A stretch of 64,000 nucleotides of DNA. Source: Lachnospiraceae bacterium (GTDB lineage Bacteria; Bacillota; Clostridia; Lachnospirales; Lachnospiraceae). Both the position numbers and the translations under genes were made by a program. Of the stretch, positions 35,557 to 45,655 are shown in pieces (within the stretch, counting starts at the first letter, position 1; each line of letters opens with the position of its first letter). The notes under the pieces are model-generated. The model searched no databases, was not told the origin of the DNA, and worked only from the letters and a program-made list of their open reading frames with translations. The stretch is taken from positions 1 through 64,000 of the forward strand of contig WRAQ01000001.1 in assembly GCA_009780115.1 (NCBI GenBank), read 5' to 3'.

Positions 35557-37345
35557 ATTTACTTCCACCTTTCATTTGGTACCAAGAGCTTTGTTTCTTA
35601 TACATGTCGGCATATAAACCTTTCTGCTCCATTAACTCATTATGATTTCCTTTTTCAAAGACCCGACCATCTTTCAGCACGATAATTTTATCGGCCATCT
35701 TGGCACTTGCCAATCTATGGGAAATCATAATGCTTCCCCGTTCTTTCATTATTTCAAAAAATGATTCATACATCTTGCTTTCCGCGACCGGGTCTAAAGC
35801 AGCTGTCGGTTCGTCCAGCACAACGAAAGAAGCATTTGATATCAAAGCCCTTGATAAAGCAATTCTCTGCCACTGCCCGCCGGACAAATCCAGCCCATCC
35901 TCTTCTATTTTCCCAAGATTAATATCTAACCCCTTTTCCCCAAATCCAATTATGTCATCCGCTAATCCGTCCTTTAAGGCCCGAATTATTTTTTCATCAT
36001 CCTTTAACAGAGCCATATTACCAAACGCAACATTTTCACGCAGCGTAAGAGAGTATTTTGTATAATCCTGAAAAATAACGCTGAATAGCGCTCTTTTTGT
36101 ATCCTGATTCAGTTCCTCCAATCTGTGCTCGTTTACAAAAATAGCACCGCTGTCCGGCTTGTATAAACCTAGCAGCAGTTTGACCAGTGTCGATTTTCCG
36201 GCGCCATTTTCTCCGACAAGGGCTATTGATTCAGTAGAACTAAATTCAAATGATAAATTTTTTAATATTTGCTGTTCCGTGGAGGGATAGGTAAAATTGA
36301 CATTTTCCAACCTGAAATGGTAAACACCTTTACTCAATTTTTTATCACCATCTTTTGTTTCCGGCAAAGCCATAAATTTATTATATTGATCAATTTCGAT
36401 ATTTTTTTTGCCCAACGAGGTGAGTTCATCTGAAAATAATACCGTACTATTCATAATATATAAGATCGACAACACAAAAGATGTAAAAAAGCCAAGGCTA
36501 ATCTGATGATCGATTAACATTCTCGAAAAAACAAAAGCTGTGATAATTGCCCATACGATAAAAAATACTGTCGTCATAATAAAATATCGCTGCGCGCGAA
36601 TTATAACCTTAAGCCTTTGATTGAAGATTCTTTTTGCTTCTTTTCGCCACTTATTAACTATATATTTTATTCCTCTGTAAACCTTCAGTTCGTACAGCAT
36701 AGATTTATTTGAAAGCATATCACTCATATATTGCAGCTTTCTTTCATCAAAAGTTTGTTCTATTATAATGCCGTTCATCATATCCATGCCTTTGTAATTG
36801 TAAAAAACCGTTAGAATCAGCATAAGAGCGAACCCGACCATAAGTCCGTAAGATGCTTGCGCAAGAAATAAGGTAGAGCCAATTAAGCTAATCACATATG
36901 AAATCACATTGACTGCGTTATCAAACCGCTCGACCAGCTTTACATCCGGCTCTCTTCCCATTAAGTTGATTGTATCATTCATTTCTTTATCTTCTAAAAA
37001 ATGATATTCAACCGAGCAAAACTTTTTTACGATCGAATAAGTTGTTTTTTTGTTAACTATTTCTTTGATTTTAAAATGAAATATACTGCTGAAATAATTG
37101 GTGAAAATTATAATAATATCTAAGGCTAAAAAGATTCCGCACCATATATAAGCGGCTGTTTTCATTCCTCCGCTTAAAACATCCGTAACAACATTTATTA
37201 CATTTTGAATGACAATAAGCTGTAAAGGAATCATAATTGATAAAATAATTTTACAAACAATATTTAATGTCGTGAACATCGGAGTACAGCTATATATGAT
37301 TCCGATACTTCTTTTCATTTCTTTAAGATAATTATTTTTTATCAC
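35549..37345 (-). CDS. ABC exporter half-transporter, partner
   Basis: 598 residues from a GTG start. Membrane domain with hydrophobic segments through residue 310, then an ATPase with Walker A GENGAGKSTLVKL, Q-loop VIFQDYTKYS, signature LSGGQWQRIALSRAL, Walker B SFVVLDEPTAALDP and the switch His in MISHRLASAK. Both halves of the pair retain catalytic Glu after Walker B, so both ATP sites may be active. The overlap with the next gene indicates coupled expression. Confidence 0.92.
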   Translation of the reverse strand: MIKNNYLKEMKRSIGIIYSCTPMFTTLNIVCKIILSIMIPLQLIVIQNVINVVTDVLSGGMKTAAYIWCGIFLALDIIIIFTNYFSSIFHFKIKEIVNKKTTYSIVKKFCSVEYHFLEDKEMNDTINLMGREPDVKLVERFDNAVNVISYVISLIGSTLFLAQASYGLMVGFALMLILTVFYNYKGMDMMNGIIIEQTFDERKLQYMSDMLSNKSMLYELKVYRGIKYIVNKWRKEAKRIFNQRLKVIIRAQRYFIMTTVFFIVWAIITAFVFSRMLIDHQISLGFFTSFVLSILYIMNSTVLFSDELTSLGKKNIEIDQYNKFMALPETKDGDKKLSKGVYHFRLENVNFTYPSTEQQILKNLSFEFSSTESIALVGENGAGKSTLVKLLLGLYKPDSGAIFVNEHRLEELNQDTKRALFSVIFQDYTKYSLTLRENVAFGNMALLKDDEKIIRALKDGLADDIIGFGEKGLDINLGKIEEDGLDLSGGQWQRIALSRALISNASFVVLDEPTAALDPVAESKMYESFFEIMKERGSIMISHRLASAKMADKIIVLKDGRVFEKGNHNELMEQKGLYADMYKKQSSWYQMKGGSKFE

Positions 37346-37378
37346 GATTTTTAAAATCCACCATTCTATTATTTAAAA

Positions 37379-39061
37379 TTAAAACACGTATGTGGGCAAT
37401 GAAATATTTGAATACCCCTCTTTCGCGTAATAAGCACTCCAGTCTATTTTTTTCCCTTTTAACCATTCATCGCGGATCTCTCTGAAAAATTCTAATTGTT
37501 CATCGACAGTTTTGTAATTAACCGACGTTAAGCGAATTATTTCATTTTCCCCGAACTTGGCTTTCTGACGGTAAAATACTTCCCTAAGACTCAATTTTCT
37601 GATAAGATCCGCCTTATCTAAGCAAATAACACCGCAAGCATACGGATATTGGCTTCGGCGGAAGTTTAATGTATATTCAGCATTATCCAAATCAATCTCT
37701 TCTGCTGACAAGTGAGCGCACATTTTATCCAAATACTTTTCTAAACTCTCTGTATTTTTGGCTGAGAAAGTTAGAAAATAACATTTCTCATTAAAGTTAA
37801 CAGCCTTCTTTTGTACGGCTGATTGAAGTAAAACACATGCGTTTGTACCGCCGTCGGCATAAGCCACTACGGCGCCGGTTACCGGCTGGACATGAAAAAC
37901 AGTGTGTTCTTTTTCAATCAAGAAAGGAGATGCTTCAAGTTCTAATTTATCATTAATTTTAGTGATATTAATATTAGCCGGATATAATTTTCGGTAAACA
38001 GATAGACTCGCCTTAATAAAGCTCGCTATACCGCTGGCCGCCTCAAGATATCCGATATTTGGCTTTAATGCGCCTAGGAGACAATAATTTTCCATTCCCC
38101 CAAATCCTTCGCTAAAGCTTTCTTTTAAAGCCTCAAACTCAACCATATCTCCCAATGGGGTTCCGGTGCCATGTGTTTCTATAAAGTTCATCTCCTCAGC
38201 TTCAATTTCCGCGATCTCAATAGCTGTATTGACTACTTCTGATATGCCTTCTACTGTTGGAGACGTAAAGCTAAGCTTTTCACTTCCGTCATTATTTACG
38301 GCGGAACCTTTTATAACTCCGTAAATCAAATCACCGCTATCGATCGCATTTTCAAGCAATTTTAATATTACAATCCCAACACCGTTACCAGGCACAGTTC
38401 CACTCGAATCCGCACAGAATGACCTGCATATACCGTCTTTAGAGTAAATATAATCCGGGTCGTAATAATATCCCTTTTCATCTGTATTATCTATATAAGC
38501 GCTGCCCGCTAAGGCAATATCACATTCATTTAAAAGTAACGCTTGACTTGCCTGATGTATACAAACAAGAGAAGAAGCGCATGAAGCCATGATACATAAG
38601 CTTGGCCCCTTCAGATTCAAGCGGTAGGATAATTGGGTGCTGTAATAGTGTTCCTCCATGAAATAAGTGAGCTTCTGCTGTTTTATATTATTTAAATCAC
38701 CGCTGTCAAAAACCTGTTTTCGCCAATTGAAACTGGATCCGGCGCTTATGAATACACCCGTAAGATTATTATCATCATCAAAATGATAGCCGCTATCTTC
38801 CAGTGCTTCATAAGATGTTTGCAATAACGCAAGAAGCTGAGGATCAGCATACTTTTTTTCTTCCGCAGATAATCCGAAAAACTCCCCGACACTTTGTCCG
38901 ATTTCCGGTATCATACCCTTCGCTTTTATAAAGCCTTCTTTTAGACTGCTCTCTCTTGCAATGCATTCTTTTTTACTGATAAGGTTATCCCAAAATTCAT
39001 TTACCGAATTCGCCATTGGAAATCTTCCGGCAATCCCGATAATCGCTATATCATTGCTCAT
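37379..39061 (-). CDS. Stand-alone polyketide ketosynthase with atypical active site
   Basis: 560 residues: a modular-type ketosynthase (about 1-430) plus post-KS linker ending ISLPTYVF. The nucleophile motif reads MASCASSLV (Cys161) where DTACSSSLV is usual. The first catalytic His is kept in ETHGTGTPLGD (His297). The second, normally in KSNIGH, is replaced: KPNIGYLEAASG (Tyr338). Loss of this His is typical of non-elongating or unusual ketosynthases, so simple decarboxylative chain extension is doubtful. No acyltransferase gene is visible. A free carrier protein (45656-45925) could be a partner. AGGATAAAT precedes the ATG. Confidence 0.9.
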   Translation of the reverse strand: MSNDIAIIGIAGRFPMANSVNEFWDNLISKKECIARESSLKEGFIKAKGMIPEIGQSVGEFFGLSAEEKKYADPQLLALLQTSYEALEDSGYHFDDDNNLTGVFISAGSSFNWRKQVFDSGDLNNIKQQKLTYFMEEHYYSTQLSYRLNLKGPSLCIMASCASSLVCIHQASQALLLNECDIALAGSAYIDNTDEKGYYYDPDYIYSKDGICRSFCADSSGTVPGNGVGIVILKLLENAIDSGDLIYGVIKGSAVNNDGSEKLSFTSPTVEGISEVVNTAIEIAEIEAEEMNFIETHGTGTPLGDMVEFEALKESFSEGFGGMENYCLLGALKPNIGYLEAASGIASFIKASLSVYRKLYPANINITKINDKLELEASPFLIEKEHTVFHVQPVTGAVVAYADGGTNACVLLQSAVQKKAVNFNEKCYFLTFSAKNTESLEKYLDKMCAHLSAEEIDLDNAEYTLNFRRSQYPYACGVICLDKADLIRKLSLREVFYRQKAKFGENEIIRLTSVNYKTVDEQLEFFREIRDEWLKGKKIDWSAYYAKEGYSNISLPTYVF

Positions 39062-39086
39062 ATTTATCCTAATTTTCCATTATAAT

Positions 39087-40883
39087 TTATATGCTGTCTA
39101 TATAATCCGCGAGTTTCTTGATAGAATGATATTTGAAAAAAACAACTGTCTTTATATCAATATGTAAGGCCGAATTTATTTTCTCCGAAAAAGATATAAG
39201 ATTCAGCGAGTTTCCTCCAATACGCATAAAACTTTCATCCGCATTAAAATCACTAGTTCCTATAATAGCCGCCCAAAGACAACAGAGCTTTTTTTCTGTG
39301 GAGTCTGATTCGTCAAAGCTGTCCACTTCCATATCCGCCAGATCAAACTGAATTCCTTTTCTGTCAATTTTCCCATTGGATAAATATGGTAATTCATCCG
39401 TTTGGACAAATTTTTGAGGAATCATATAATCAGGAAGTTTTTCTGAAAGATAATGGCGTAAATCATTAATATCTATTTTTGATTCACCGGTGAACATGGT
39501 GCATAATTGATATTCTTCGATATGATTTTTTATTGCCTTAACAACTGCATGTCTAATTCCGGTATATTGAAGCATTTTCGCTTCTATTTCATTTAATTCA
39601 ATTCGATGGCCTCGTATTTTAACCTGTTCATCTTGTCTGCCTAAAAATTTAATATTTCCGTCGGGCATAATTTCGCCGTAATCTCCGGTTTTATAAGCCC
39701 TTTTTTTCTTTATGCCGATGCTCGTTCCCACTTCGATCATAGTAAAGCGTTTCTCTGTCAATTCCGGATCATTGATGTATCCACGCGCCAAACAATCACT
39801 AACAATATAGATTTCACCCTTTTCTCCATGGGCAACTTCTTTTTTATTTTCGTTCAATATATAAATCTCATATCCGCTCAAAGCTTTTCCGATTGGAACA
39901 AATCCCAACTCCTCGATATATTCCATATCCAATTTTAGAGCCGTGGCCTCCACACAACATTCCGTGGGGCCATAAGAGTTTGTAATCTCAGGTAAATTAG
40001 CAGCGCATCTGGCATAAAATTTTTTAAGAGTAGTTAAATAAAGAGTCTCGCCGCCGGTTACAAACTGGCGCACAGTCATTTTTTCCTCAAAGGACTGATT
40101 GCTTCGTATCAATAATTCCAAGTGAGTAGGAACAGAATCGGTCAGGATAATTTTTTTGAAATATAAAAAGTTCAGCATTTCTATCCCATCTGTCATTGCA
40201 TCTCTGGGAGCTATGCATAAACAATGCCCGGAAAGCAGGGCATAATAGATCATTTCTACAGAGGAGTCGAAATGAAACGGTGTAAGTACCGAAATCCTAA
40301 TTGCGTTATCATTATAGTGATACAAATCCTTCTTGATTGCCCGAATAAGCCCGTTAACGCCAATGTGTTCAATCATTACGCCTTTTGGTACGCCGGTAGT
40401 TCCGGAAGTATAGATTACATAAGCCAAATGATTCGGGGTAATAGGCACGGGCTCAAACTCCGCTTGCACTTCCCAGTCTGATAAGCCTTCTCCTACAATC
40501 AGATTATCAGTTTCCCTAAAATATTTAAATATTTCTCTGTCTTTGTCTTGTTCGCTAACAATAAGTTGTTTTGCCTTGCTGTCTTCTATTATAAAGCTAA
40601 TCCGCTCATCCGGCAGCTCCGGATCCAAAGGCAAGTATGCCGCTCCCGCCAACAATACTCCCAGCATGGAAGCGATCATTTCAATACCCCTTGGCAGAAA
40701 CAACAGCACAATATCATTAGCCTGAGTTCCTCTAACCGTTATCTTTTTCGCGATTTTTTTTGAGTTCTCCAAGAGTTGTTCATAGGTTAATGTTTTCTCT
40801 TCATATTCTACGGCAATATTATAAGGTGCTTGCTTTACCTGATTTAAAAACATATTCGTTATGGTCTTTTCTTTTTCTACCAA
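39087..40883 (-). CDS. Stand-alone adenylation-carrier (A-PCP) protein
   Basis: 598 residues: adenylation domain (about 1-510) with YTSGTTGVPKG, FHFDSSVEMIYYALLSG, NSYGPTECCVEA, YKTGDYGEIMPDGNIKFLGR and SNGKIDRKG, then a carrier domain with RIGGNSLNLI (Ser attachment). The substrate-binding Asp is present (HFDSS), so an amino acid is likely, but the pocket does not match a code I can assign. It may load the A-less third module of the large NRPS or hand its amino acid to the ketosynthase. The start appears to be TTG at 40883, inside an overlap with the radical SAM gene. Confidence 0.92.
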   Translation of the reverse strand: MVEKEKTITNMFLNQVKQAPYNIAVEYEEKTLTYEQLLENSKKIAKKITVRGTQANDIVLLFLPRGIEMIASMLGVLLAGAAYLPLDPELPDERISFIIEDSKAKQLIVSEQDKDREIFKYFRETDNLIVGEGLSDWEVQAEFEPVPITPNHLAYVIYTSGTTGVPKGVMIEHIGVNGLIRAIKKDLYHYNDNAIRISVLTPFHFDSSVEMIYYALLSGHCLCIAPRDAMTDGIEMLNFLYFKKIILTDSVPTHLELLIRSNQSFEEKMTVRQFVTGGETLYLTTLKKFYARCAANLPEITNSYGPTECCVEATALKLDMEYIEELGFVPIGKALSGYEIYILNENKKEVAHGEKGEIYIVSDCLARGYINDPELTEKRFTMIEVGTSIGIKKKRAYKTGDYGEIMPDGNIKFLGRQDEQVKIRGHRIELNEIEAKMLQYTGIRHAVVKAIKNHIEEYQLCTMFTGESKIDINDLRHYLSEKLPDYMIPQKFVQTDELPYLSNGKIDRKGIQFDLADMEVDSFDESDSTEKKLCCLWAAIIGTSDFNADESFMRIGGNSLNLISFSEKINSALHIDIKTVVFFKYHSIKKLADYIDSI

Positions 40884-42181
40884 TGCTCCATTTCCCCCTT
40901 AAATTGCGCAGATTTAGTTATTATCTCGGATTGCTCAAGCCCCAATTCCAGAAGTATATTTTCACATAGCCATAACAGGGAATCCTTGACTGAAATTTCT
41001 TTTTCGATCTCACATTGAGCGATAAATCTTTTAAAATCTTCTTCCTCAGCAGCTTTTGAATATAGTTCATTAATTATTTCTTTGTCAATCCCCTGCTGTG
41101 ATATATTATATTCAATCATTTTTTTGTATTCCGCGGCAAAATAACATTCAAATTCGGTTTTATTTTCATTTTCCATGAACCTTTCAAGGAAAACAAATCC
41201 ATTTTGCGGACTTAACTGTATTATTTCTTCAATTCCCGGAAACAGGCGTATCGCTTCATATAAAGCCGTGATAAAAACATAGGCTGATGGAATCCCGGAA
41301 AACATAATTTTTCGTCCATTGATTTTTTTCGTTTCATTTTTATCTATATTTTCCGTAATAAAATACTGTAAGGTTCTGCTTTTTGAAGTAAGCGGCGATA
41401 CAAGAATCGTATCAATATTTTGTTCGTAAAGCCAACCGCAGGTTGAAAGAAAAGTCTGAAGGGATTGATATGCTGAAAGTCCCGGAATTCCCAAAAGAAT
41501 ATCACCCGAGGAGACACAACCCGCTTCTCTAATTATGCCGATTGCTTTCATAATATCTTCATTTGTTGTATTTTTATTAATCCAATGATTTCTCAGCCAA
41601 TCACATCCAACTTCTATGCCGAATCCAACAAATAATCTTCCGCGAAATTGCTTTTTCCATCGTTCTATCTTTTCAGATGTTACGTCATTTGCCCTTACCG
41701 CGATTATCCCATATAGAGGTTTTGTCTCAAATACCGGATTATCGTTAAACAATTTATCAAACACATTATCTGTAAAATCTTCATTATCAAAAACATTACA
41801 AGATGCAATTTCTTCAATTAATGAAGGCTTTGCTTTTTCTCCTCTTTTTTTTATAAATCCTTCCCTGATAAGTTTCGCGTACAGTTTAGAATCCCGTTCT
41901 TTTAAAACCTTCAATTTTGCCTGTATGGCCAAATCCTCATCGTCCCATTGGCACATGGAGCAGCCGGAAAGAGCCTTTTCCCGGTTTCGGTTTTTGCATC
42001 CTGTACTTAGAAGTATGTTTTCATTAAATACTTCGGTTGACATTCCTATATCTACATGCATCGATTTATATATTTCGTTATATATCTGCAGCAAATCTTT
42101 GTCTGCATATTCGGCATAAATATTTTTATATTCTTTTGTGGCATTCTCCCATAATATTTCCATGATAAAGTTAATAATCAT
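40877..42181 (-). CDS. Radical SAM enzyme of unknown reaction
   Basis: About 434 residues. The cluster-binding motif reads TGCKNRNREKALSGCSMCQW, a C-x12-C-x2-C pattern as in Elp3/TIGR01210- and TIGR01212-type radical SAM proteins. Later segments FGIEVGCDWLRNHWINKNTT and IREAGCVSSGDILLGIPGLS match the barrel strands of that group (the INK helix and the LL-P strand). The C-terminal 150 residues are helical and unassigned, with no obvious second FeS or cobalamin domain. Starts at 42190 or 42181 are possible; the latter has AAGGATGGG at proper spacing. The position between PabAB and the A-PCP gene suggests it modifies the chorismate-derived building block or a carrier-bound intermediate. Confidence 0.75.
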   Translation of the reverse strand: MIINFIMEILWENATKEYKNIYAEYADKDLLQIYNEIYKSMHVDIGMSTEVFNENILLSTGCKNRNREKALSGCSMCQWDDEDLAIQAKLKVLKERDSKLYAKLIREGFIKKRGEKAKPSLIEEIASCNVFDNEDFTDNVFDKLFNDNPVFETKPLYGIIAVRANDVTSEKIERWKKQFRGRLFVGFGIEVGCDWLRNHWINKNTTNEDIMKAIGIIREAGCVSSGDILLGIPGLSAYQSLQTFLSTCGWLYEQNIDTILVSPLTSKSRTLQYFITENIDKNETKKINGRKIMFSGIPSAYVFITALYEAIRLFPGIEEIIQLSPQNGFVFLERFMENENKTEFECYFAAEYKKMIEYNISQQGIDKEIINELYSKAAEEEDFKRFIAQCEIEKEISVKDSLLWLCENILLELGLEQSEIITKSAQFKGEMEHW

Positions 42182-42196
42182 TTTACCCATCCTTAA

Positions 42197-44269
42197 TTAG
42201 TTTAAATATTTTAAAGCTTCCATCATTGCACTTCCTTTAAGCAAAATTTCATCGAATTCCTCCTGAGGATCCGACATCGCTATGATAGCGCCGCCGACAC
42301 CAACTTTCAGCTTATCCGGCGTAATGACCGCCGTACGTATAACAATATTAAAATCAGCTGTTCCATTAAGCCCTATATAACCGATACATCCGGAATAAAT
42401 GCCACGGGGTTCCTTTTCCAATTCTTCAATAATTTCTATCGTTCTCTTTTTAGGCGCCCCTGTCATTGAGCCGCCAGGAAATGACTGTTTTAAACATTCA
42501 ACGGCACTGATTCCTTTCCTGAGCTTTCCCTTTATTAGACTGATCATCTGATGCACTGAGGCAAACGATTCGACTTTCATTAACTGAGGTACGTTAACAC
42601 TCCCTATTTCACATACAATACCCAGATCATTTCTCAGCAAATCACATATCATCAGATTTTCTGATATTGTTTTTTCATCAGATTGCAAAAATTCATAAAG
42701 CCTAAGATCCTCCTCGTGATTTTCACTTCTTTTAATCGTTCCTTTCATTGGTTTGGCTTCAACTATTCTTTCTTTGTTTATGGAGATATAGCGTTCAGGT
42801 GATGAGCTTGCTATGTGTAAGCTTCCAAAACGCAAAAAACCTCCATAAGGAGCTCCGTTAATTCTCCTCAATACACGGTAATATTCCCAGGCATTAATTT
42901 TCTGATTTACTATCATCTTATTTGTCAGACAGATTTCATAGCTTTCACCTTCTTTTATTTTTTGAAGGCAAACATTGATATCATTCATGTATTGTTCATA
43001 TCCTCTGCTCAATACATAATTGTGCCCGCTTTCTTTTTTTACCGGAAGTGTATAGTCGTTTACTTCCAATCCTATTTTGCGAACCGTTTTTTCAGTCTGG
43101 TCCAGCCAGTTAATCGTGTCGGCATCGTTTTTTTCGGTTATAGCCATCAGATAAACTTTATTTTCCAAGTGATCCATGACAATCACACGGTCGGCGAATA
43201 AAAATATCGCATCCGGCAATTCGGATTCATTTTTCCGGGAATGTCCACATTCCATCTTCATTTCATATCCGAAATAACCCACATAACCACAATTAAAATC
43301 AAATGATATATCAGGAGTTTCTATGTATAATGCTTCCAACTTTTTTTCCATATAGTCAAAAATAGATATCTGTAACTTTTCTTTTTTGCCGTATTTTTCG
43401 ACTATAAGCGACAATGCATTACATTGGTAAGTTAATTTCTCAAAAAGCTTTCCGCCTTTTCCAATCAAATAAGAAAACCGTGAAAAACCATTCATGATTT
43501 TACTGCTATCCAGCCATACGGCATCCTCATCATTCGCATATAATTCTTCAAATATCTTCTCTGTATCCGCACCATCGCCAACTTCGCGAATTTCAACTTT
43601 ATATTTATTATTGGCAACGCGTTCATTTTTGCATTGCGGAACCACAGTCACTTGCTTATTTATCAAATTATTGCTTTGTCTAATAAGGCTTTTATTCGAA
43701 TTATAATCTGCCGTGAGTTTATAGAAATTTTTTAATAACTGTTTGCCATATTCTGTACATATGGATTCCGGATGAAACTGCACTCCCCATATCGGTTTTT
43801 CTTTATGATTGACTGCCATTACAATTCCTTCATCGTTAACCCCGATAATCTCTAAGCAATCAGGTATTGGCGTTTTCATTATCATAGAATGATATCTTAC
43901 AACATTGAATGTTTCTGGAATCCCATTAAAGAGCGGGGCACCGTTATGGATAATTTTATCTATCCTCCCATGATAAGGTTCTCTCGCTAAGATAACCTCA
44001 CCACTGTAGGCAACACAGATACCTTGATGCCCTAGGCAAATACCAAGAATCGGAACGTCCTCATTTTGCAATATTTCCAAGTTTACACCAAAATCCTCAT
44101 GTTTATCTGAGCTTCCGGGTCCGGGCGAAATAATAATATTGTCATAAACTAATTCTTTATATGATTGATTGTTACGAATAACGATTGGCTTGTTTCCCGT
44201 TATCTCGGCTACATATTGGTAAATATTAAATGTAAACGAATCATAATTATCAATAATTAATGTTCTCAT
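42197..44269 (-). CDS. Aminodeoxychorismate synthase, PabA-PabB fusion
   Basis: About 690 residues. N-terminal glutaminase: LIIDNYDSFTFNIYQY, SPGPGSSD, GICLGHQG (Cys nucleophile) and VQFHPES. C-terminal chorismate-binding half: SSSPERYISI, KPMKGTIKR with the PabB-type Lys in place of the Ala of TrpE, DLLRNDLGIVCE, FPGGSMTGAPKKRT and CIGYIGLNG. It aminates chorismate at C4. No PabC lyase gene is nearby, so the product is probably passed to the AroQ-type mutase for an aminophenylalanine-like residue rather than folate. Such fusions occur in chloramphenicol and candicidin clusters. The start at 44269 has GAGG seven bases upstream; the GTG at 44281 includes that site. Confidence 0.93.
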   Translation of the reverse strand: MRTLIIDNYDSFTFNIYQYVAEITGNKPIVIRNNQSYKELVYDNIIISPGPGSSDKHEDFGVNLEILQNEDVPILGICLGHQGICVAYSGEVILAREPYHGRIDKIIHNGAPLFNGIPETFNVVRYHSMIMKTPIPDCLEIIGVNDEGIVMAVNHKEKPIWGVQFHPESICTEYGKQLLKNFYKLTADYNSNKSLIRQSNNLINKQVTVVPQCKNERVANNKYKVEIREVGDGADTEKIFEELYANDEDAVWLDSSKIMNGFSRFSYLIGKGGKLFEKLTYQCNALSLIVEKYGKKEKLQISIFDYMEKKLEALYIETPDISFDFNCGYVGYFGYEMKMECGHSRKNESELPDAIFLFADRVIVMDHLENKVYLMAITEKNDADTINWLDQTEKTVRKIGLEVNDYTLPVKKESGHNYVLSRGYEQYMNDINVCLQKIKEGESYEICLTNKMIVNQKINAWEYYRVLRRINGAPYGGFLRFGSLHIASSSPERYISINKERIVEAKPMKGTIKRSENHEEDLRLYEFLQSDEKTISENLMICDLLRNDLGIVCEIGSVNVPQLMKVESFASVHQMISLIKGKLRKGISAVECLKQSFPGGSMTGAPKKRTIEIIEELEKEPRGIYSGCIGYIGLNGTADFNIVIRTAVITPDKLKVGVGGAIIAMSDPQEEFDEILLKGSAMMEALKYLN

Positions 44270-44313
44270 TAGTAGCCTCACATGTGTTTTTCACAATCAA
44301 ATTTAGAATCAAT

Positions 44314-44910
44314 TCAATACGTTTGAAAAAACTCTCTATAATTTAGAATTAAATCTTCAACTTCTAATTTCGGCACATAATGTGCAGACTTTTCATTTTT
44401 GTAATATTTCAAAGAATCACCGGTTTTCGCGGGAACAATATGAACATCCTCCTTAGGTTGTCCCAGGGCAATAATCAATAAAGGCACGACATCCTCAGAT
44501 AATCCAAGTATTTTTCGTACCCTATCTTCTCGAAATGCTCCTAAACAACAACCGCCATATCCCTTCTCAATAGCTGACAACAAGATAGTCTGGCTGGCTA
44601 TACCGACTTCACACCACAATGCTGCGGCATTAGCTTTACTTTGACTATCCCGAACAATAACTATGTATACAGGAGGTCTCTCATCAAATTTTGGTCCTTC
44701 ATGTTCAGTAATTAAAGCGGCCCATTTAACTTCCTGAAAGATTGCATCAGCTTCATTTTTTACTATGAAATAACGTAATTCCTGCATATTGTGAGGCGAA
44801 GCTATGAACCGGTTCTGTTCTAAAATCTCTATCAATTCCTTGTTTGGAATGTCTTTAGAGATAAATCTTCGATAACTTCTATTTTTCTTAAGCATACCTG
44901 CCCAATCCAT
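44314..44910 (-). CDS. Nitroreductase-family flavoprotein
   Basis: 198 residues with the family N-terminus (KKNRSYRRFISKDIPNKELIEIL), ASPHNMQELRYFIV, a central EVGIASQTILLSAIEKGYGGCCLG and PLLIIALGQPKE. Members bind FMN and catalyse reductions, desaturations or oxidations. In a peptide cluster it might oxidise or reduce the ring or the peptide backbone. It has a GGAGGAAAG ribosome binding site and lies 22 bases from the GNAT gene in the same operon. Confidence 0.88.
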   Translation of the reverse strand: MDWAGMLKKNRSYRRFISKDIPNKELIEILEQNRFIASPHNMQELRYFIVKNEADAIFQEVKWAALITEHEGPKFDERPPVYIVIVRDSQSKANAAALWCEVGIASQTILLSAIEKGYGGCCLGAFREDRVRKILGLSEDVVPLLIIALGQPKEDVHIVPAKTGDSLKYYKNEKSAHYVPKLEVEDLILNYREFFQTY

Positions 44911-44931
44911 ACGCTTTCCTCCGGAACTTGC

Positions 44932-45399
44932 TTATATAGAAAGTTTCATTCTCGTACCTATTTCCGTAAATCCTTTTTTTTTGTAAAAATTATATGTATA
45001 AGAATAATACTTATATTGTGAATCCGGCAAACCTACGTCAATTCGTCTTATATTATTCTCTTTACAGTAATCACAAATAAAATCAATTAATTTTGAGCCA
45101 ACACCATTATTTTGATATTTTTTATCTACCCACAATTCTTCAAGTATACCGTATAGCCCTCCGCAGTGTAAGGCATATGCTTTTGATAATGATAGCAAGC
45201 CACAAATCCGGTCTTTTTCTCGTGCTATTAGAATACATCCATTAGAATCATTTTCAATTATCTTAAAATAAGCTTGTTCAAATCCTTCTAAGCTGTCCAC
45301 TTTACTATTGCGAAGCTGCCCCAAAAGATTAAATATAGCCTTTTTAACTTGGGCATAGTCCTCACTTACAGCTTTTCTGATTTCTATTCTTATATTCAT
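44932..45399 (-). CDS. GNAT N-acetyltransferase
   Basis: 155 residues with GNAT features: IEIRKAVSEDYAQVKKAIF, CILIAREKDRICGLLSLS, LEELWVDKKYQNNGVGSKLIDFICDYC (acetyl-CoA loop QNNGVG) and NFYKKKGFTEIGTRM. It acetylates an amino group; in this cluster it could tailor the amino-bearing product or give self-protection. It is the first clear gene of the main leftward operon. Confidence 0.9.
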   Translation of the reverse strand: MNIRIEIRKAVSEDYAQVKKAIFNLLGQLRNSKVDSLEGFEQAYFKIIENDSNGCILIAREKDRICGLLSLSKAYALHCGGLYGILEELWVDKKYQNNGVGSKLIDFICDYCKENNIRRIDVGLPDSQYKYYSYTYNFYKKKGFTEIGTRMKLSI

Positions 45400-45655
45400 A
45401 CTTATCTTACTCTCTTATTAGCGATGTCCATTGTTATTGGGCCAATATAATGGATTTAACTCCGCGCTCGGTAGGCTGATGATATAATGCATAATCCAAG
45501 CTTCCGGATCCGTACTCGCATAAATTCTGCATCTTCTAGAAACTTATTTCTTATTCCGTCAATATATTTCAGAACTAGTTTATAACCTGGAGCCACGTTA
45601 TTAAAAACTGTGAGGTCACTTCATATTGTATCGTCTATTAATTAATGCATATTTA
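45400..45655. other. Gap with degenerate coding-like sequence
   Basis: Reading leftward, ICEYGSGSLDYALYHQPTERG and VKSIILAQ look like protein but have no start and are preceded by shifts. I do not recognise the source gene. The operon promoter may lie here or above the carrier-protein gene. Confidence 0.35.

Noticed and set aside
42197..44269. Anthranilate synthase (TrpE-TrpG fusion)
   Set aside because: The active-site motif is KPMKGT with Lys, typical of PabB, rather than PIAGT of TrpE.
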